Origin: Granulicella arctica
GTDB lineage: Bacteria > Acidobacteriota > Terriglobia > Terriglobales > Acidobacteriaceae
Assembly: GCF_025685605.1 (NCBI RefSeq)
Contig: NZ_JAGTUT010000001.1
Location: 3,596,001-3,660,000 of the forward strand
DNA: 64,000 nt
Reading direction: 5' to 3'
Below, piece by piece: positions 26,949 to 35,339 of the stretch. The notes below the pieces were generated by a model. That model made no database searches. It was not told the DNA's origin and worked only from the letters and a program-made list of their open reading frames with translations. The translations under genes were made by a program, and so were the position numbers. Numbering within the stretch: the stretch's first letter is position 1; each line of letters opens with the position of its first letter.

Positions 26949-27740
26949 ATGAACGTCGGAATTAGTAAGCGAGTTCTAAGCGCGGGCGTGCTTGGTTTAG
27001 TGATGGCATTTGGTGGCATTCGTGTCGCGAAGGCTCAGACCGGTGCGGACATAGCGAGCGGACCTGATGCGCAGATCCAGGCTGATGTGAGTAAAGCGCT
27101 CGACAACAAAAAATTCAGGGATGTGAAGGCCAATGTCCAGAACGGCGTGGTGACACTGACTGGTTCTGTTGCCGTGTTCAGCGACAAAGAGGATGCGGAT
27201 AAGAAGGCACATCACCGCAAGAACGTGAAGGGCATCCAGAACATGATTGAGGTTGCCGGGCCGGTTGTTGAAGATGCGCAGCTGCGAAACAAACTGGGTG
27301 AGAAGCTGGCTTATGATCGGGTGGGTTATGGGACGACGGCCTTCAACGCGCTGACGATCGCTGTGCAGAATGGTGTGGTGACACTGGGGGGTACGGCGTA
27401 TGGACCTACGGACAAGGATTCAGCGCTGAGCCTGGTGGCGAACTATCCGGGTGTGAAGGATGTGGTTGACAACATCGAGGTCGCTCCTACGTCGCCTATG
27501 GATGACCGTATTCGGCTGTCGGAGGCTCGCGCGATTTATGGTGCTCCGCAGCTTAACAAGTATGCAATCGATCCGGCTAAGCCGATTCGCATCACAGTGG
27601 TGAACGGGAATGTGACACTGTCGGGTGTGGTCGACAACCAGATGGATAAGGACGTCGCAAATATTCGCGCGAATCAGGTTCCGAGTGTGTTCAAGGTCGT
27701 CAACAATTTGCAGGTTGCTGGTGGCGGTTCAGATCGATAG
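26949..27740 (+). CDS. exported protein with three BON domains
   Basis: A 263-residue protein with a signal peptide (KRVLSAGVLGLVMAFGGIRVAKAQ) and three consecutive BON domains (about residues 40-110, 112-185 and 187-260). Each has the Val-x-Asn-Gly-x-Val-x-Leu core: VQNGVVTLTGSV, VQNGVVTLGGTA and VVNGNVTLSGVV. BON domains bind phospholipid membranes and are found in proteins that protect or organise the outer membrane (OsmY type). The start at 26949 is chosen for the GAGG seven bases upstream and the signal peptide. It follows tamB by 58 bases and ends at a strong terminator, so it may be the last gene of the outer-membrane operon. Confidence 0.82.
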   Translation: MNVGISKRVLSAGVLGLVMAFGGIRVAKAQTGADIASGPDAQIQADVSKALDNKKFRDVKANVQNGVVTLTGSVAVFSDKEDADKKAHHRKNVKGIQNMIEVAGPVVEDAQLRNKLGEKLAYDRVGYGTTAFNALTIAVQNGVVTLGGTAYGPTDKDSALSLVANYPGVKDVVDNIEVAPTSPMDDRIRLSEARAIYGAPQLNKYAIDPAKPIRITVVNGNVTLSGVVDNQMDKDVANIRANQVPSVFKVVNNLQVAGGGSDR

Positions 27741-27756
27741 CTCCTCAACGGATGAG

Positions 27757-27790
27757 AAAAGGCCACGCGGCCCGGTTCGCGTGGCCTTTT
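27757..27790. terminator. bidirectional intrinsic terminator after the BON gene
   Basis: A 13-bp perfect stem (27757-27769 with 27778-27790) that begins in AAAA and ends in TTTT, with an 8-base loop. It works in both directions by sequence, but both flanking genes lie on the plus strand. Confidence 0.9.
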
Positions 27791-27795
27791 CAATT

Positions 27796-27801
27796 TAAGA
27801 T
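27796..27801 (+). promoter_or_regulatory. -10 box of a probable leaderless transcript (prenyltransferase)
   Basis: TAAGAT lies directly after the terminator and ends six bases before ATG 27808. Since the terminator separates this gene from the one before, a promoter in this small space is needed, which strengthens the leaderless reading. Confidence 0.55.
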
Positions 27802-27807
27802 GGAAGC

Positions 27808-28674
27808 ATGACGAGTGTATGGAAGAACACGGTGGCTACGCTGGAGATGATCAAGTGGGAGCACTCCATCTTTGCTCTTCCGTTTGCACTCACCGGGGCG
27901 GTGCTGGCCGCGGGTGGATGGCCACCGTTACGGGCGCTGTTCTGGATTGTGGTGTGCATGGTTGCGGCTCGATCTGCAGCGATGGCGTTCAATCGCCTGG
28001 TCGACGCGAAGCTGGATGCGGCCAATCCGCGGACCGCGGCGCGTGCGTTGCCGGCCGGGGCGTTGCAGACGCGCTTCGTTGGTGGATTTGTGGTCGCTTC
28101 AGTGCTGCTGTTTCTGCTTGGAGCAGCGATGTTGAATCGGCTTACGCTCGAGCTTGCGCCGATTGCCCTGGCGGTGGTGCTGGCTTATAGCTACATGAAG
28201 CGGGTGACACGCTGGTCACACTTCGTGCTGGGGATCGCATTGGGTATTGCGCCGTCGGCGGCGTGGATTGGCGTTCGCGGCTCGCTCGATCCGCGGATTG
28301 TGGTGCTGACGTGTGCGGTGCTGCTCTGGGTGGGTGGCTTCGACATTCTGTATGCGTGTCAGGACTTCGAGCACGACCGCAAGGTGGGATTGAACAGTGT
28401 GCCGCAGGCATTTGGGCTGACCGGAGCGTTCTGGATGGCGCGCTTGATGCACGTCGGCATGATGGTCCTGCTGGTATGGCTTGTACAGTTGTTCGGATTG
28501 GGCTTAATTGCAGAGTCGGGTCTTGCTGTTGTGGCGCTGCTGTTGCTGTACGAGCACAGCATCATTGCTCCGCACGATCTGAAGCGAATGAACGCCGCGT
28601 TCTTTACCTTAAACGGCGTGATCTCGGTTGTGTTCTTTCTGTTTATTGCGGCAGCTGAACTGTTCGTCAAATAG
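27808..28674 (+). CDS. mqnP: UbiA-family prenyltransferase, probably MqnP of the futalosine pathway
   Basis: A 288-residue polytopic membrane enzyme that transfers a polyprenyl chain to an aromatic acid. The first Asp-rich motif is NRLVDAKLDAANPRTAARAL (about residues 62-81) and the second is DILYACQDFEHDRKVGLNSVP (about 173-193), the form seen in the UbiA-other group often assigned to MqnP, which prenylates dihydroxynaphthoate precursors for menaquinone. The remaining sequence is about eight hydrophobic helices. The exact acceptor cannot be proved from this window; ubiA (4-hydroxybenzoate) is the main alternative. It stands alone between two terminators. Confidence 0.78.
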   Translation: MTSVWKNTVATLEMIKWEHSIFALPFALTGAVLAAGGWPPLRALFWIVVCMVAARSAAMAFNRLVDAKLDAANPRTAARALPAGALQTRFVGGFVVASVLLFLLGAAMLNRLTLELAPIALAVVLAYSYMKRVTRWSHFVLGIALGIAPSAAWIGVRGSLDPRIVVLTCAVLLWVGGFDILYACQDFEHDRKVGLNSVPQAFGLTGAFWMARLMHVGMMVLLVWLVQLFGLGLIAESGLAVVALLLLYEHSIIAPHDLKRMNAAFFTLNGVISVVFFLFIAAAELFVK

Positions 28675-28678
28675 CAAG

Positions 28679-28703
28679 AGCCCGCCTCGGGAGGCGGGCT
28701 TCT
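28679..28703. terminator. terminator between convergent genes
   Basis: A 9-bp GC-rich stem (28679-28687 with 28692-28700) with a CGGG loop follows the prenyltransferase stop by four bases, with a short T-rich end. The minus-strand CsbD gene ends at 28721, so it may serve both. Confidence 0.75.
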
Positions 28704-28720
28704 GCTATCTGGTAGAGAGC

Positions 28721-29056
28721 CTACCGGCGGTCGTCGCCCTTGAGGTGATCGATACCACGGTTGATGCTGTCCTTTAGGTGCTCGGCAGCAGAGGTAATTG
28801 AGTTGCGCGTGTCGTGACCAGCTTGCTCAGCATGTAACTTAGCTTCCTCGGCACGAACATGAGCGTCGGCACTTGTGGAATCATGAGTATCTGAAGCGGC
28901 GTCCTTCACATTGCCCCACGCTTCCTTTGCGTGACCCTTGACCTGCTCCGCTGCACCTTCATTGGCAAGCTTTTCGTTGCCAACGGCTTCGCCTACGCCC
29001 TGCTTGATCTTGCCTGCAATCTGATCGAACTTTCCGCCTGCGTTGTCCTGATTCAT
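28721..29056 (-). CDS. CsbD-like stress-response protein
   Basis: A 111-residue, very hydrophilic protein. The N-terminal half is a CsbD domain (KFDQIAGKIKQGVGEAVGNEKLANEG, about residues 9-34, with the typical Ala-Gly-Lys pattern); the second half is a helical Ala/His/Glu-rich tail resembling LEA-type or apolipoprotein-like amphipathic helices (AEHLKDSINRGIDHLKGD). CsbD proteins are induced by general stress in other bacteria; their mechanism is unknown. GGAG six bases before ATG 29056 supports the start. The neighbouring gene, a lmo0937-type membrane peptide, is another stress-linked family often found beside CsbD. Confidence 0.8.
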   Translation of the reverse strand: MNQDNAGGKFDQIAGKIKQGVGEAVGNEKLANEGAAEQVKGHAKEAWGNVKDAASDTHDSTSADAHVRAEEAKLHAEQAGHDTRNSITSAAEHLKDSINRGIDHLKGDDRR

Positions 29057-29094
29057 AACCTTCTCCGAAACCTTATGCTGATGGTGTTGATGGA

Positions 29095-29119
29095 GCCAGC
29101 CTGATAATGCCGGGCTGGC
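29095..29119 (-). terminator. hairpin downstream of the lmo0937-like gene
   Basis: A 7-bp stem (29113-29119 with 29095-29101) lies just past the 3' end of the small membrane protein gene. There is no T tract, so it may be a weak terminator or a processing site between the two stress genes. Confidence 0.4.
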
Positions 29120-29125
29120 AGGTAA

Positions 29126-29275
29126 TCAGAGTGCTCGTCGTCCAGAGAGTAGGTTGAAGATGAGCACGATGATCGCGAGTACGAGGAGGATGTGGATCCA
29201 TCCGCCAAGGGTGTAGCTGCTGACAAGTCCTACGAGCCAGAGGACGACTAGGATGATCGTGATAGTCCAAAGCAT
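29126..29275 (-). CDS. lmo0937-family small membrane protein
   Basis: A 49-residue protein of two hydrophobic helices (WTITIILVVLWLVGLVSSY and WIHILLVLAIIVLIFNLL) linked by TLGG, ending in a basic SGRRAL. This is the form of the lmo0937 (DUF5670) family. ATG 29275 has an ideal AGGAG seven bases upstream; reading from 29317 would add 14 polar residues and is unlikely. Function unknown; commonly found with stress proteins, as here beside CsbD. Confidence 0.8.
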   Translation of the reverse strand: MLWTITIILVVLWLVGLVSSYTLGGWIHILLVLAIIVLIFNLLSGRRAL

Positions 29276-29419
29276 GTTATTTCTCCTGATGAGTCGCCCC
29301 GGCATAGGTTCTGCCATAAGCTTGGTAGTTCAGGCTTCTCAGCCTCATGAAGTAGGTTGCGACGCGCAGGAATGAGGTTGCCAATTGTTGATTAAATTTG
29401 AAATGGCGGAGAATTCAGG

Positions 29420-30250
29420 GTGAGAGCTGCAATCCAGGGAGAGCTCGGTTCGAACAGCCACATGGCCGCTCTTGCGATGCTTGGCGATGGGGTCAGACAC
29501 GTTGAGATCGTGGCGTGTGGTGTGTCGACAGAGGTGTTTGAGCGCGTCGTTGCAGGCGATGTGGATGGCGCGGTGCTGCCGATCGAAAACAGTTTGCACG
29601 GTTCGGTTGCCGAGCATTACGATCTGCTGCTGGCGCAACCGGTGCGTATCGATCGGGAGAGCCTGCTGCACATCCGCCACAATGTCATGGCTATGCCGGG
29701 CGTGGCTTTCGGCGATATCCGCAGGATCATGTCGCATCCGGTTGCCTTGGCGCAGTGCCGGCACTTTCTCGATCAGCATCGTGATCTGGAGATCGTCCCG
29801 TTTTATGACACGGCTGGAAGCGTAAAGCGGGTGATGCAGGATGGTCTGCTGGATGCGGCGGGTATCGCTCCGATACTGGCGGCTGAGCAGTATGGTGCGG
29901 CGGTGCTGGTTGCAGGAGTTGAGGATCACGCGGAGAACTTCACACGCTTCCACCTTGTTGTGCGGGATAGTGTTCCTCTGCCGGAGAGCCCGTCCAATCC
30001 GGACAAGATGAGCCTGGCATTTGCCATTGAACACAGGCCGGGATCGCTGGTGGCGGCGCTGGAGGTGCTGAACGCTGCCGGGGTCGACTTGACGAAGATC
30101 GAGTCGCGGCCGGTGCCGGGAAGCCCGTGGGAGTATGTGTTCTATGTGGACGTACGGTTCGACAGACCAGAGAAGGCTGATGCTGCGGTTGCCGCGCTGC
30201 GGGCTCACTGCCGGATGGTGAAAGAGCTTGGTCGCTACACGGCGGCTTGA
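29420..30250 (+). CDS. pheA: prephenate dehydratase
   Basis: A 276-residue enzyme that converts prephenate to phenylpyruvate for phenylalanine synthesis. The catalytic domain (about residues 1-185) has AIQGELGSNSHMAA, LPIENSLHGSV and, at about 174, ENFTRFHLV with the catalytic Thr of the TRF motif. The regulatory ACT domain (about 195-276) has HRPGSLVAALEVL and ESRPVPGSPWEYVFYVD; ESRP is the phenylalanine-binding signature. It is a stand-alone dehydratase without a chorismate mutase domain. The start is a GTG at 29420 with GGAG eight bases upstream. Its 3' end overlaps the convergent membrane protein gene by 16 bases. Confidence 0.92.
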   Translation: MRAAIQGELGSNSHMAALAMLGDGVRHVEIVACGVSTEVFERVVAGDVDGAVLPIENSLHGSVAEHYDLLLAQPVRIDRESLLHIRHNVMAMPGVAFGDIRRIMSHPVALAQCRHFLDQHRDLEIVPFYDTAGSVKRVMQDGLLDAAGIAPILAAEQYGAAVLVAGVEDHAENFTRFHLVVRDSVPLPESPSNPDKMSLAFAIEHRPGSLVAALEVLNAAGVDLTKIESRPVPGSPWEYVFYVDVRFDRPEKADAAVAALRAHCRMVKELGRYTAA

Positions 30251-31251
30251 AGCGGAGGTGGTTCAGTGAAGGCTGTGCGGTGCCGATGGAGCAGCCAGAT
30301 GAGGTAGCCGTAAAGAATAATCCCGAAGATTCCGTAGATCATGAGTTGCATGTTTGCCTGGTGGATCGCCTGGACGGTGTTCGGGACTGGCAGTGAGAGC
30401 CTGGCGCTGAACTGCTCGGTGTAAGCGCGAAAGCGGGCCTGGTACCAAGGTAGGAAGGTCATCAGGGTGTTGATCGTTCCGACCGCGAAGGCGGCCATGG
30501 TGGCTATTCGCGCTGCCGGGTTGAGACGGAGAAGGCCGATGCCGATCAGGGCGGAGACGATTGCAAGGCCTGCGTAGAGCGCGTGGCTGGGCATGCCTTC
30601 GAAGATGATTCCCATGAAAAAGGCAGGCAGGGGAATAAAAGCCATGATGAGACAGCAGACGGCTCCCATGAGGCTGAGGCACGCGATGATGGTGATGGCA
30701 GTTGGGCGGCGGGAGGGATCAGGCGGTGGGAGTATCAAGCCGGTGCTCTCGTCGATGCGGGCGCGATGGACGAAGAGTTCGCGGGTTGTGCGCCGGTTGA
30801 AATAGACGAGCCATACGGTGCCGACGGCAGCGACGAAGGCATAGAAGACTGCGATGACGGCAAAGATAAGGTGCGTATAGGCTACAGTCGTTGGCGACTG
30901 CGAGCCTGAGGGGGGCAGGAGTTGCCCACTGAGGAGGACGGTAGCAATGCCGAGCAGGGACAGGACTCCGCCTGCGGTCAGCAAACCTCCAAGAATCAGA
31001 ACGGAATAGCGAGACCAGGGTCGGAGGAAGAGGAGACCGACGACGGTGCAGGTCGACCAGATCGCTACCGCGAGGAAGAAAAAGGCCGCCGCGAGAAGCA
31101 CAGGCAAGACGAAGGGATGCGGCGCAGGCGTTGTCGGATGGTTGCGCATGAAGAACCCGGACGCGACGATCAGGGCTGTGAAGAGCAGCATGCCGACAGC
31201 GAAGATGCCGAGTGTGATTGCGGAGAGTATCAGGCCGGGGGTACGCTTCAT
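30235..31251 (-). CDS. polytopic membrane protein, function unknown
   Basis: A 338-residue protein with about eight hydrophobic segments, beginning LILSAITLGIFAVGMLLFTALIVAS and ending in a helix followed by HRHRTAFTEPPPLQ. Between helices 4 and 5 is a soluble loop with RRTTRELFVHRARID and a Pro-rich stretch (LILPPPDPSRRP). I recognise no family signature or catalytic motif. The frame is open upstream to 31497, but those residues look like untranslated sequence, and the hydrophobic N-terminus begins at ATG 31251. The gene ends inside the pheA coding region (16-bp convergent overlap). Confidence 0.6.
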   Translation of the reverse strand: MKRTPGLILSAITLGIFAVGMLLFTALIVASGFFMRNHPTTPAPHPFVLPVLLAAAFFFLAVAIWSTCTVVGLLFLRPWSRYSVLILGGLLTAGGVLSLLGIATVLLSGQLLPPSGSQSPTTVAYTHLIFAVIAVFYAFVAAVGTVWLVYFNRRTTRELFVHRARIDESTGLILPPPDPSRRPTAITIIACLSLMGAVCCLIMAFIPLPAFFMGIIFEGMPSHALYAGLAIVSALIGIGLLRLNPAARIATMAAFAVGTINTLMTFLPWYQARFRAYTEQFSARLSLPVPNTVQAIHQANMQLMIYGIFGIILYGYLIWLLHRHRTAFTEPPPLQAAV

Positions 31252-31444
31252 GGCGACAAGTGTAGCGTCTGCGGAGTGGACGAAGTGTCTTTTGCGATCG
31301 AGCGTCTTGAATCTTGTGGGATGTTCTGTGAAGAGGACCTGTGTGAGGCCGATGATTGAGGGATGGATGGGTCCGGCGATGGGTTTGCGTCCTTCGCTTG
31401 ACTTGCTGCATCGAATAGCATGAAACTTGATAGAAGGACACTCA

Positions 31445-33901
31445 ATGCCAAACGATTTCGTTAGCGTTATCCAGCCGAAGGCCACCAAAGAATCCACCGG
31501 GAGCAGTCAAGGTGAATCCCGCCCAATCCCCGTGCTTCCGGTACGGGATACTGTGTTATTCCCCCATGCCGTCCTGCCTCTAACGGTAGGGCGTGAGAGT
31601 TCGATCCAATTGATTCAGTCACTTGGGGAAGAGAAGACGATCCTTGTGGTTGCGCAGCGGGATGCCCGCCAGGACAGTCCTGAGGCGTCCGACCTGCATA
31701 CGATCGGCACAAAGGCGACAGTTCACAAGGTCGTCAAGATGCCGAACCAGAGTCTCTTCGTGTTTACGGAGGGAAATGAGCGCGTGCGTTTAGGCGAGTT
31801 CACGCAGACTTCGCCGTTCATGATTGCCGGAGCCGAGACGATTCCGGAGATTGAGCCGGTCGAGTCGCCTGAGACGGAGGCGCTGCAGCGCAATGTAGTG
31901 AGCCAGTTTCAGCAGATTGTGACCTCCTCGCCTACACTCTCGGATGATCTGCAGACGATTGCGATCAACATCGAGGAGCCGGGTCGGCTGGCGGACTTTA
32001 TCGCCTCTTCGCTGCCATTCCTGACGACGACGGATAAGCAGGAGTTGTTGGAGATGCCCGACATTGCGAAGCGTCTGGAGCGCGTAAACAAGCACTTGGC
32101 GAAGGAGCTTGAGGTGCAGCAGTTGCGCAACAAGATCCAGACCGAGGTGCAGGATTCCGTGCAGCAGTCGCAGCGGGATTACTACCTGCGGGAGCAGTTG
32201 AAGGCTATCCAGAAGGAGCTTGGCGACGTCGACGATACGCAGAAGGATATTGCGGAGCTGCGGGAGAAGATCGAAAACGCAGGCATGACCGATGAGGTTA
32301 AGAAGGATGCGCTGAAGGAGCTTGGACGGCTGAGCCGGATGAATCCTGCGGCTGCGGACTACTCGCTGACGCGGAACTATGTGGAGTGGCTGGCTGTGCT
32401 GCCGTGGGGTAAGACCTCGGCGGGCGAGGTTGACATTCTGAAGGCGAAGGAGATTCTCGATGAGGATCACTACGGGCTGAAGAAGGTCAAGGATCGCATT
32501 TTGGACTACCTCTCGGCACGGCGCTTGAAGCCGGATATGAAGGGGCCAATCCTGTGCTTTGTTGGACCTCCGGGTGTGGGTAAAACCTCGCTGGGGCGGT
32601 CGATCGCAAAGGCACTGGATCGCAAGTTCTCCCGTATCTCGCTGGGGGGTATGCATGACGAGGCGGAGATTCGCGGGCATCGCCGGACGTATATCGGTGC
32701 ACTGCCAGGCCAGATTATCCAGCACTTGAAGCGGGTCGAGGTGAAGGACCCTGTCTTCATGCTGGATGAGATCGACAAACTGGGGCGCGACTTCCGAGGT
32801 GATCCGGCGAGCGCGTTGCTGGAGACACTTGACCCGGAGCAGAACAACACGTTCCGCGACAACTATCTCGATCAGCCGTTCGATTTGAGCAAGGTGCTAT
32901 TTATTTGCACGGCGAATCAGCTCGATACGATTCCTGGACCGCTGCTCGATCGTATGGAGATCATCGAACTGACTGGCTATACGGAAGAGGAGAAGGTCAA
33001 CATCGCCATCAAGTACCTCATCCCGCGCCAGATCAAGGAGAACGGGATCGAAGAGGGGCAGATCGAGTTTCCACGGGAGAGCGTGCATCTGATCGCACGG
33101 CACTATACCCGGGAGGCTGGCGTTCGTAAGCTGGAGCAGCAGATCGGTACGGTTTGCAGGAAGCTGGCTCGCAAGATTGCAGAGGGTCGCAGCGAGAAGC
33201 TAATCATTACGCCGGAGATCATCCATGAGTTCCTTGGTGGCATCAAGGTGCGTGTGGATACGGAGATTGCCGAGCGGACGAAGCGGGCTGGTGTTGTGGT
33301 CGGGCTGGCGTGGACGCCTGCTGGCGGCGACATTCTCTTCATCGAGGCGAACAAGATGAAGGGCAAGGGCGGCTTCAACATCACGGGGCAGATCGGCGAT
33401 GTGATGAAGGAGTCGATGCAGGCTGCGCTGACGTGGGTTCGATCCAATGCTGCTTCGCTGGGGCTCGAGGAGGACTTTACGAAGGATCTCGACCTGCATA
33501 TCCATGTGCCTGCGGGAGCGATCCCGAAGGATGGTCCTTCGGCTGGTGTGACGATGGCTACGGCTCTCGTTAGCCTGTTGACGAATGTTCCGATTCGGCC
33601 GTTTACGGCGATGACGGGCGAGATTACGCTGAGTGGTAATGTGCTGCCGGTTGGTGGGATCAAGGAGAAATTCCTTGCGGCGAAGCGGGCTGGTGTGCGC
33701 GACGTGATCCTGCCGAAGGAGTGCAAGCAGCAGGTCGATGAGGACCTGACGCCGGACCAGATCGAGGGCGTGACGATTCACTATGCCACGCATATCGAAG
33801 ATGTGCTGGCGGTGGCTCTGCCCAAGACGGTTACGGAGGCTGTGGCTGACGAGATCGTTCGGGACGAGGTTTTGAGCGAGGCGGAAGCTGCCATCGCGTA
33901 A
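31445..33901 (+). CDS. lon: ATP-dependent protease Lon (La)
   Basis: An 818-residue AAA+ serine protease that degrades misfolded and regulatory proteins in the cytoplasm. The N-terminal substrate-binding domain (about residues 20-300) opens with IPVLPVRDTVLFPHAVLPL; the ATPase has Walker A VGPPGVGKTSLG and Walker B VFMLDEIDKLG; the C-terminal protease domain has the catalytic Ser in KDGPSAGVTMA and Lys in GGIKEKFLAAKRAG. All essential residues are present. AGAAGGA six bases before ATG 31445 fixes the start. A strong terminator follows. No typical heat-shock promoter stands out upstream. Confidence 0.95.
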   Translation: MPNDFVSVIQPKATKESTGSSQGESRPIPVLPVRDTVLFPHAVLPLTVGRESSIQLIQSLGEEKTILVVAQRDARQDSPEASDLHTIGTKATVHKVVKMPNQSLFVFTEGNERVRLGEFTQTSPFMIAGAETIPEIEPVESPETEALQRNVVSQFQQIVTSSPTLSDDLQTIAINIEEPGRLADFIASSLPFLTTTDKQELLEMPDIAKRLERVNKHLAKELEVQQLRNKIQTEVQDSVQQSQRDYYLREQLKAIQKELGDVDDTQKDIAELREKIENAGMTDEVKKDALKELGRLSRMNPAAADYSLTRNYVEWLAVLPWGKTSAGEVDILKAKEILDEDHYGLKKVKDRILDYLSARRLKPDMKGPILCFVGPPGVGKTSLGRSIAKALDRKFSRISLGGMHDEAEIRGHRRTYIGALPGQIIQHLKRVEVKDPVFMLDEIDKLGRDFRGDPASALLETLDPEQNNTFRDNYLDQPFDLSKVLFICTANQLDTIPGPLLDRMEIIELTGYTEEEKVNIAIKYLIPRQIKENGIEEGQIEFPRESVHLIARHYTREAGVRKLEQQIGTVCRKLARKIAEGRSEKLIITPEIIHEFLGGIKVRVDTEIAERTKRAGVVVGLAWTPAGGDILFIEANKMKGKGGFNITGQIGDVMKESMQAALTWVRSNAASLGLEEDFTKDLDLHIHVPAGAIPKDGPSAGVTMATALVSLLTNVPIRPFTAMTGEITLSGNVLPVGGIKEKFLAAKRAGVRDVILPKECKQQVDEDLTPDQIEGVTIHYATHIEDVLAVALPKTVTEAVADEIVRDEVLSEAEAAIA

Positions 33902-33918
33902 GTGATGGATGTGGAGGG

Positions 33919-33952
33919 AAAGGTCCGGGATTGCTCCCGGGCCTTTCTTTTT
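33919..33952 (+). terminator. intrinsic terminator after lon
   Basis: A 12-bp stem (33919-33930 with 33935-33946, one G-T wobble), a TTGC loop and a C-TTTTT tail. Confidence 0.92.
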
Positions 33953-34007
33953 GGGGGTTGATAAAACCCGGCTGGCTGTCTGCTGCTCCTAGCGTCAGGA
34001 GCGTGTG

Positions 34008-34418
34008 ATGACTACAACGAAGAAGAGTGCGGCGAAGAAGATGGCGGCGAATTCGATGCCGGTTAAGGGGAAAGATCCTAAGGGTGGGCTTACGGCTGCA
34101 GGTCGGGAGTTCTTCAACGAACGGGATGGGTCGAACCTGAAGCCGGGAGTGACAGGGAAGGCGGACACGCCGCAGAAGATGAAGCGGAAGGGGTCGTTCC
34201 TGACGCGGCATTTCACGAATCCTCGGGGGCCTATGGTGAAGGATGGGGAGCCGACGCGGCTGGCTTTGAGCGCGCATGCGTGGGGTGAGCCGGTGCCCAA
34301 GACGGAGGCCCAGGCGAAGAAGCTGGCGGCGAAGGGGCGGAAGCTTCTGGAGCAGTTTCATGCGGCTAAAGACAAGGCACCGGCGAAGAAGGCTGCGGCT
34401 AAGAAGAAGGCCGGGTGA
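34008..34418 (+). CDS. Lys/Ala-rich small protein, DUF6321-like
   Basis: A 136-residue basic protein. The middle section KGGLTAAGREFFNERDGSNL then KPGVTG (about residues 26-51) resembles the DUF6321 family; the next block is MKRKGSFLTRHFTNPRGPM. Both ends are Lys/Ala-rich, the C-terminus (KAPAKKAAAKKKAG) resembling bacterial histone H1-like tails that bind DNA. A nucleic-acid-binding role is inferred from composition only. ATG 34008 is chosen because AGGAG lies six bases upstream; a GTG one codon earlier is possible. Confidence 0.7.
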   Translation: MTTTKKSAAKKMAANSMPVKGKDPKGGLTAAGREFFNERDGSNLKPGVTGKADTPQKMKRKGSFLTRHFTNPRGPMVKDGEPTRLALSAHAWGEPVPKTEAQAKKLAAKGRKLLEQFHAAKDKAPAKKAAAKKKAG

Positions 34419-34593
34419 CTTTTGTTTTTTCCCTTCAGGTCCTAAAGTGTTCATAACAATGAACCGAGGTCTGGACTGGTCCGAAGTCTCCGAGGGCGTT
34501 CTGGAGGATGGGTGGGGTCTCCGGGGCTGACATTTGTCAACCTGGGTGCTTTTGAAAGTGAGGGTCGTCTAAAGGGTGCGGGCGTTGCTCGCG

Positions 34594-34599
34594 TATTCT
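34594..34599 (+). promoter_or_regulatory. -10 box of a probable leaderless transcript (moaD)
   Basis: TATTCT ends six bases before ATG 34606, with no Shine-Dalgarno sequence in between. Confidence 0.45.
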
Positions 34600-34605
34600 T
34601 TAGCG

Positions 34606-34887
34606 ATGTCCATGCGCCTGCGGGTTCTCTATTTCGGAGTATTGAAGGACATCTTCGGACGCGATGGGGAAGAGGTTGAGCTGCCCGCGGGAAGTTCTGT
34701 GGAGATGCTGACGAAGATGTTGCGGGAGCGTGCGCGTGGTGGATCGATTGCAGCCGATGATCTCTGGAGATCGGTCGCGGTGGCGGTGAACCAGGAGTAT
34801 GTTCAGGGTGCGGTGGTGTTGCAGGATCGGGATGAAGTGGCTTTGCTGCCGCCAGTGAGCGGCGGATGGGATGAGGTTTGGGGCTGA
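34606..34887 (+). CDS. moaD: molybdopterin synthase small subunit MoaD with C-terminal extension
   Basis: A 93-residue ubiquitin-like sulfur carrier. MRLRVLYFGVLKDIFGRDGEEVELPAGSS is split over the first two strands, and the C-terminal strand is DEVALLPPVSGG, as in MoaD. However, the protein does not end at Gly-Gly: six more residues, WDEVWG, follow before the stop. The thiocarboxylate must be formed on a terminal Gly, so the chain would have to be cut after GG. The base after GGCGGA is the start of TGG, one base from TGA. The stop TGA overlaps the moaE ATG (34887). An ATG at 34612 is an alternative start. Confidence 0.82.
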   Translation: MSMRLRVLYFGVLKDIFGRDGEEVELPAGSSVEMLTKMLRERARGGSIAADDLWRSVAVAVNQEYVQGAVVLQDRDEVALLPPVSGGWDEVWG

Positions 34888-35339
34888 TGCAGATTGCTAT
34901 TACGAGAGACGTGATCGAGTCTGCGCGGATCATGGAGGAGATGAAGGCCGGGTCGGATGGGGCGGTCTGCCTCTTCGACGGGATTGTGCGGAATAATACG
35001 CGCGGCCGTCAGACGCTGTTCCTCGATTACGAGGCGTATGAGGTGATGGCGCTGCAGCAGATGAAGGGGCTGGCTGCGGAGGCGATTGCGAAGTTCGGCG
35101 TGCGGGATGTGGCGCTGGTGCATCGGCTGGGACGGCTGGAGATTGGGGAGTCGAGCGTGCTGATCGTGGTGGCTTCGGCACACCGTGGGGCGGCGTTCGA
35201 TGCGTGTCGATGGCTGATCGATACGTTGAAGAAGACGGTGCCGATCTGGAAGAAGGAGCAGTTTGTGGACGGCGCGGTGTGGGCGGATGGTGAGCCATTT
35301 CCTGAAGAGATCGTACCGGCTGCGGTGGTCGAGGGGTGA
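34887..35339 (+). CDS. moaE: molybdopterin synthase large subunit MoaE
   Basis: A 150-residue enzyme that uses MoaD thiocarboxylate to put the dithiolene sulfurs on precursor Z (cPMP). It has GAVCLFDGIVRNNTRGR (about residues 27-43), LVHRLGRLEIGESSVLIVVASAHR in the core, and PIWKKEQFVDG at the C-terminus with the catalytic Lys of the WKKE signature. Length equals that of E. coli MoaE. The start ATG shares one base with the moaD stop (TGATG), and the stop overlaps the next gene's GTG by four bases, so moaD, moaE and the VWFA gene form a coupled operon. Confidence 0.92.
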   Translation: MQIAITRDVIESARIMEEMKAGSDGAVCLFDGIVRNNTRGRQTLFLDYEAYEVMALQQMKGLAAEAIAKFGVRDVALVHRLGRLEIGESSVLIVVASAHRGAAFDACRWLIDTLKKTVPIWKKEQFVDGAVWADGEPFPEEIVPAAVVEG

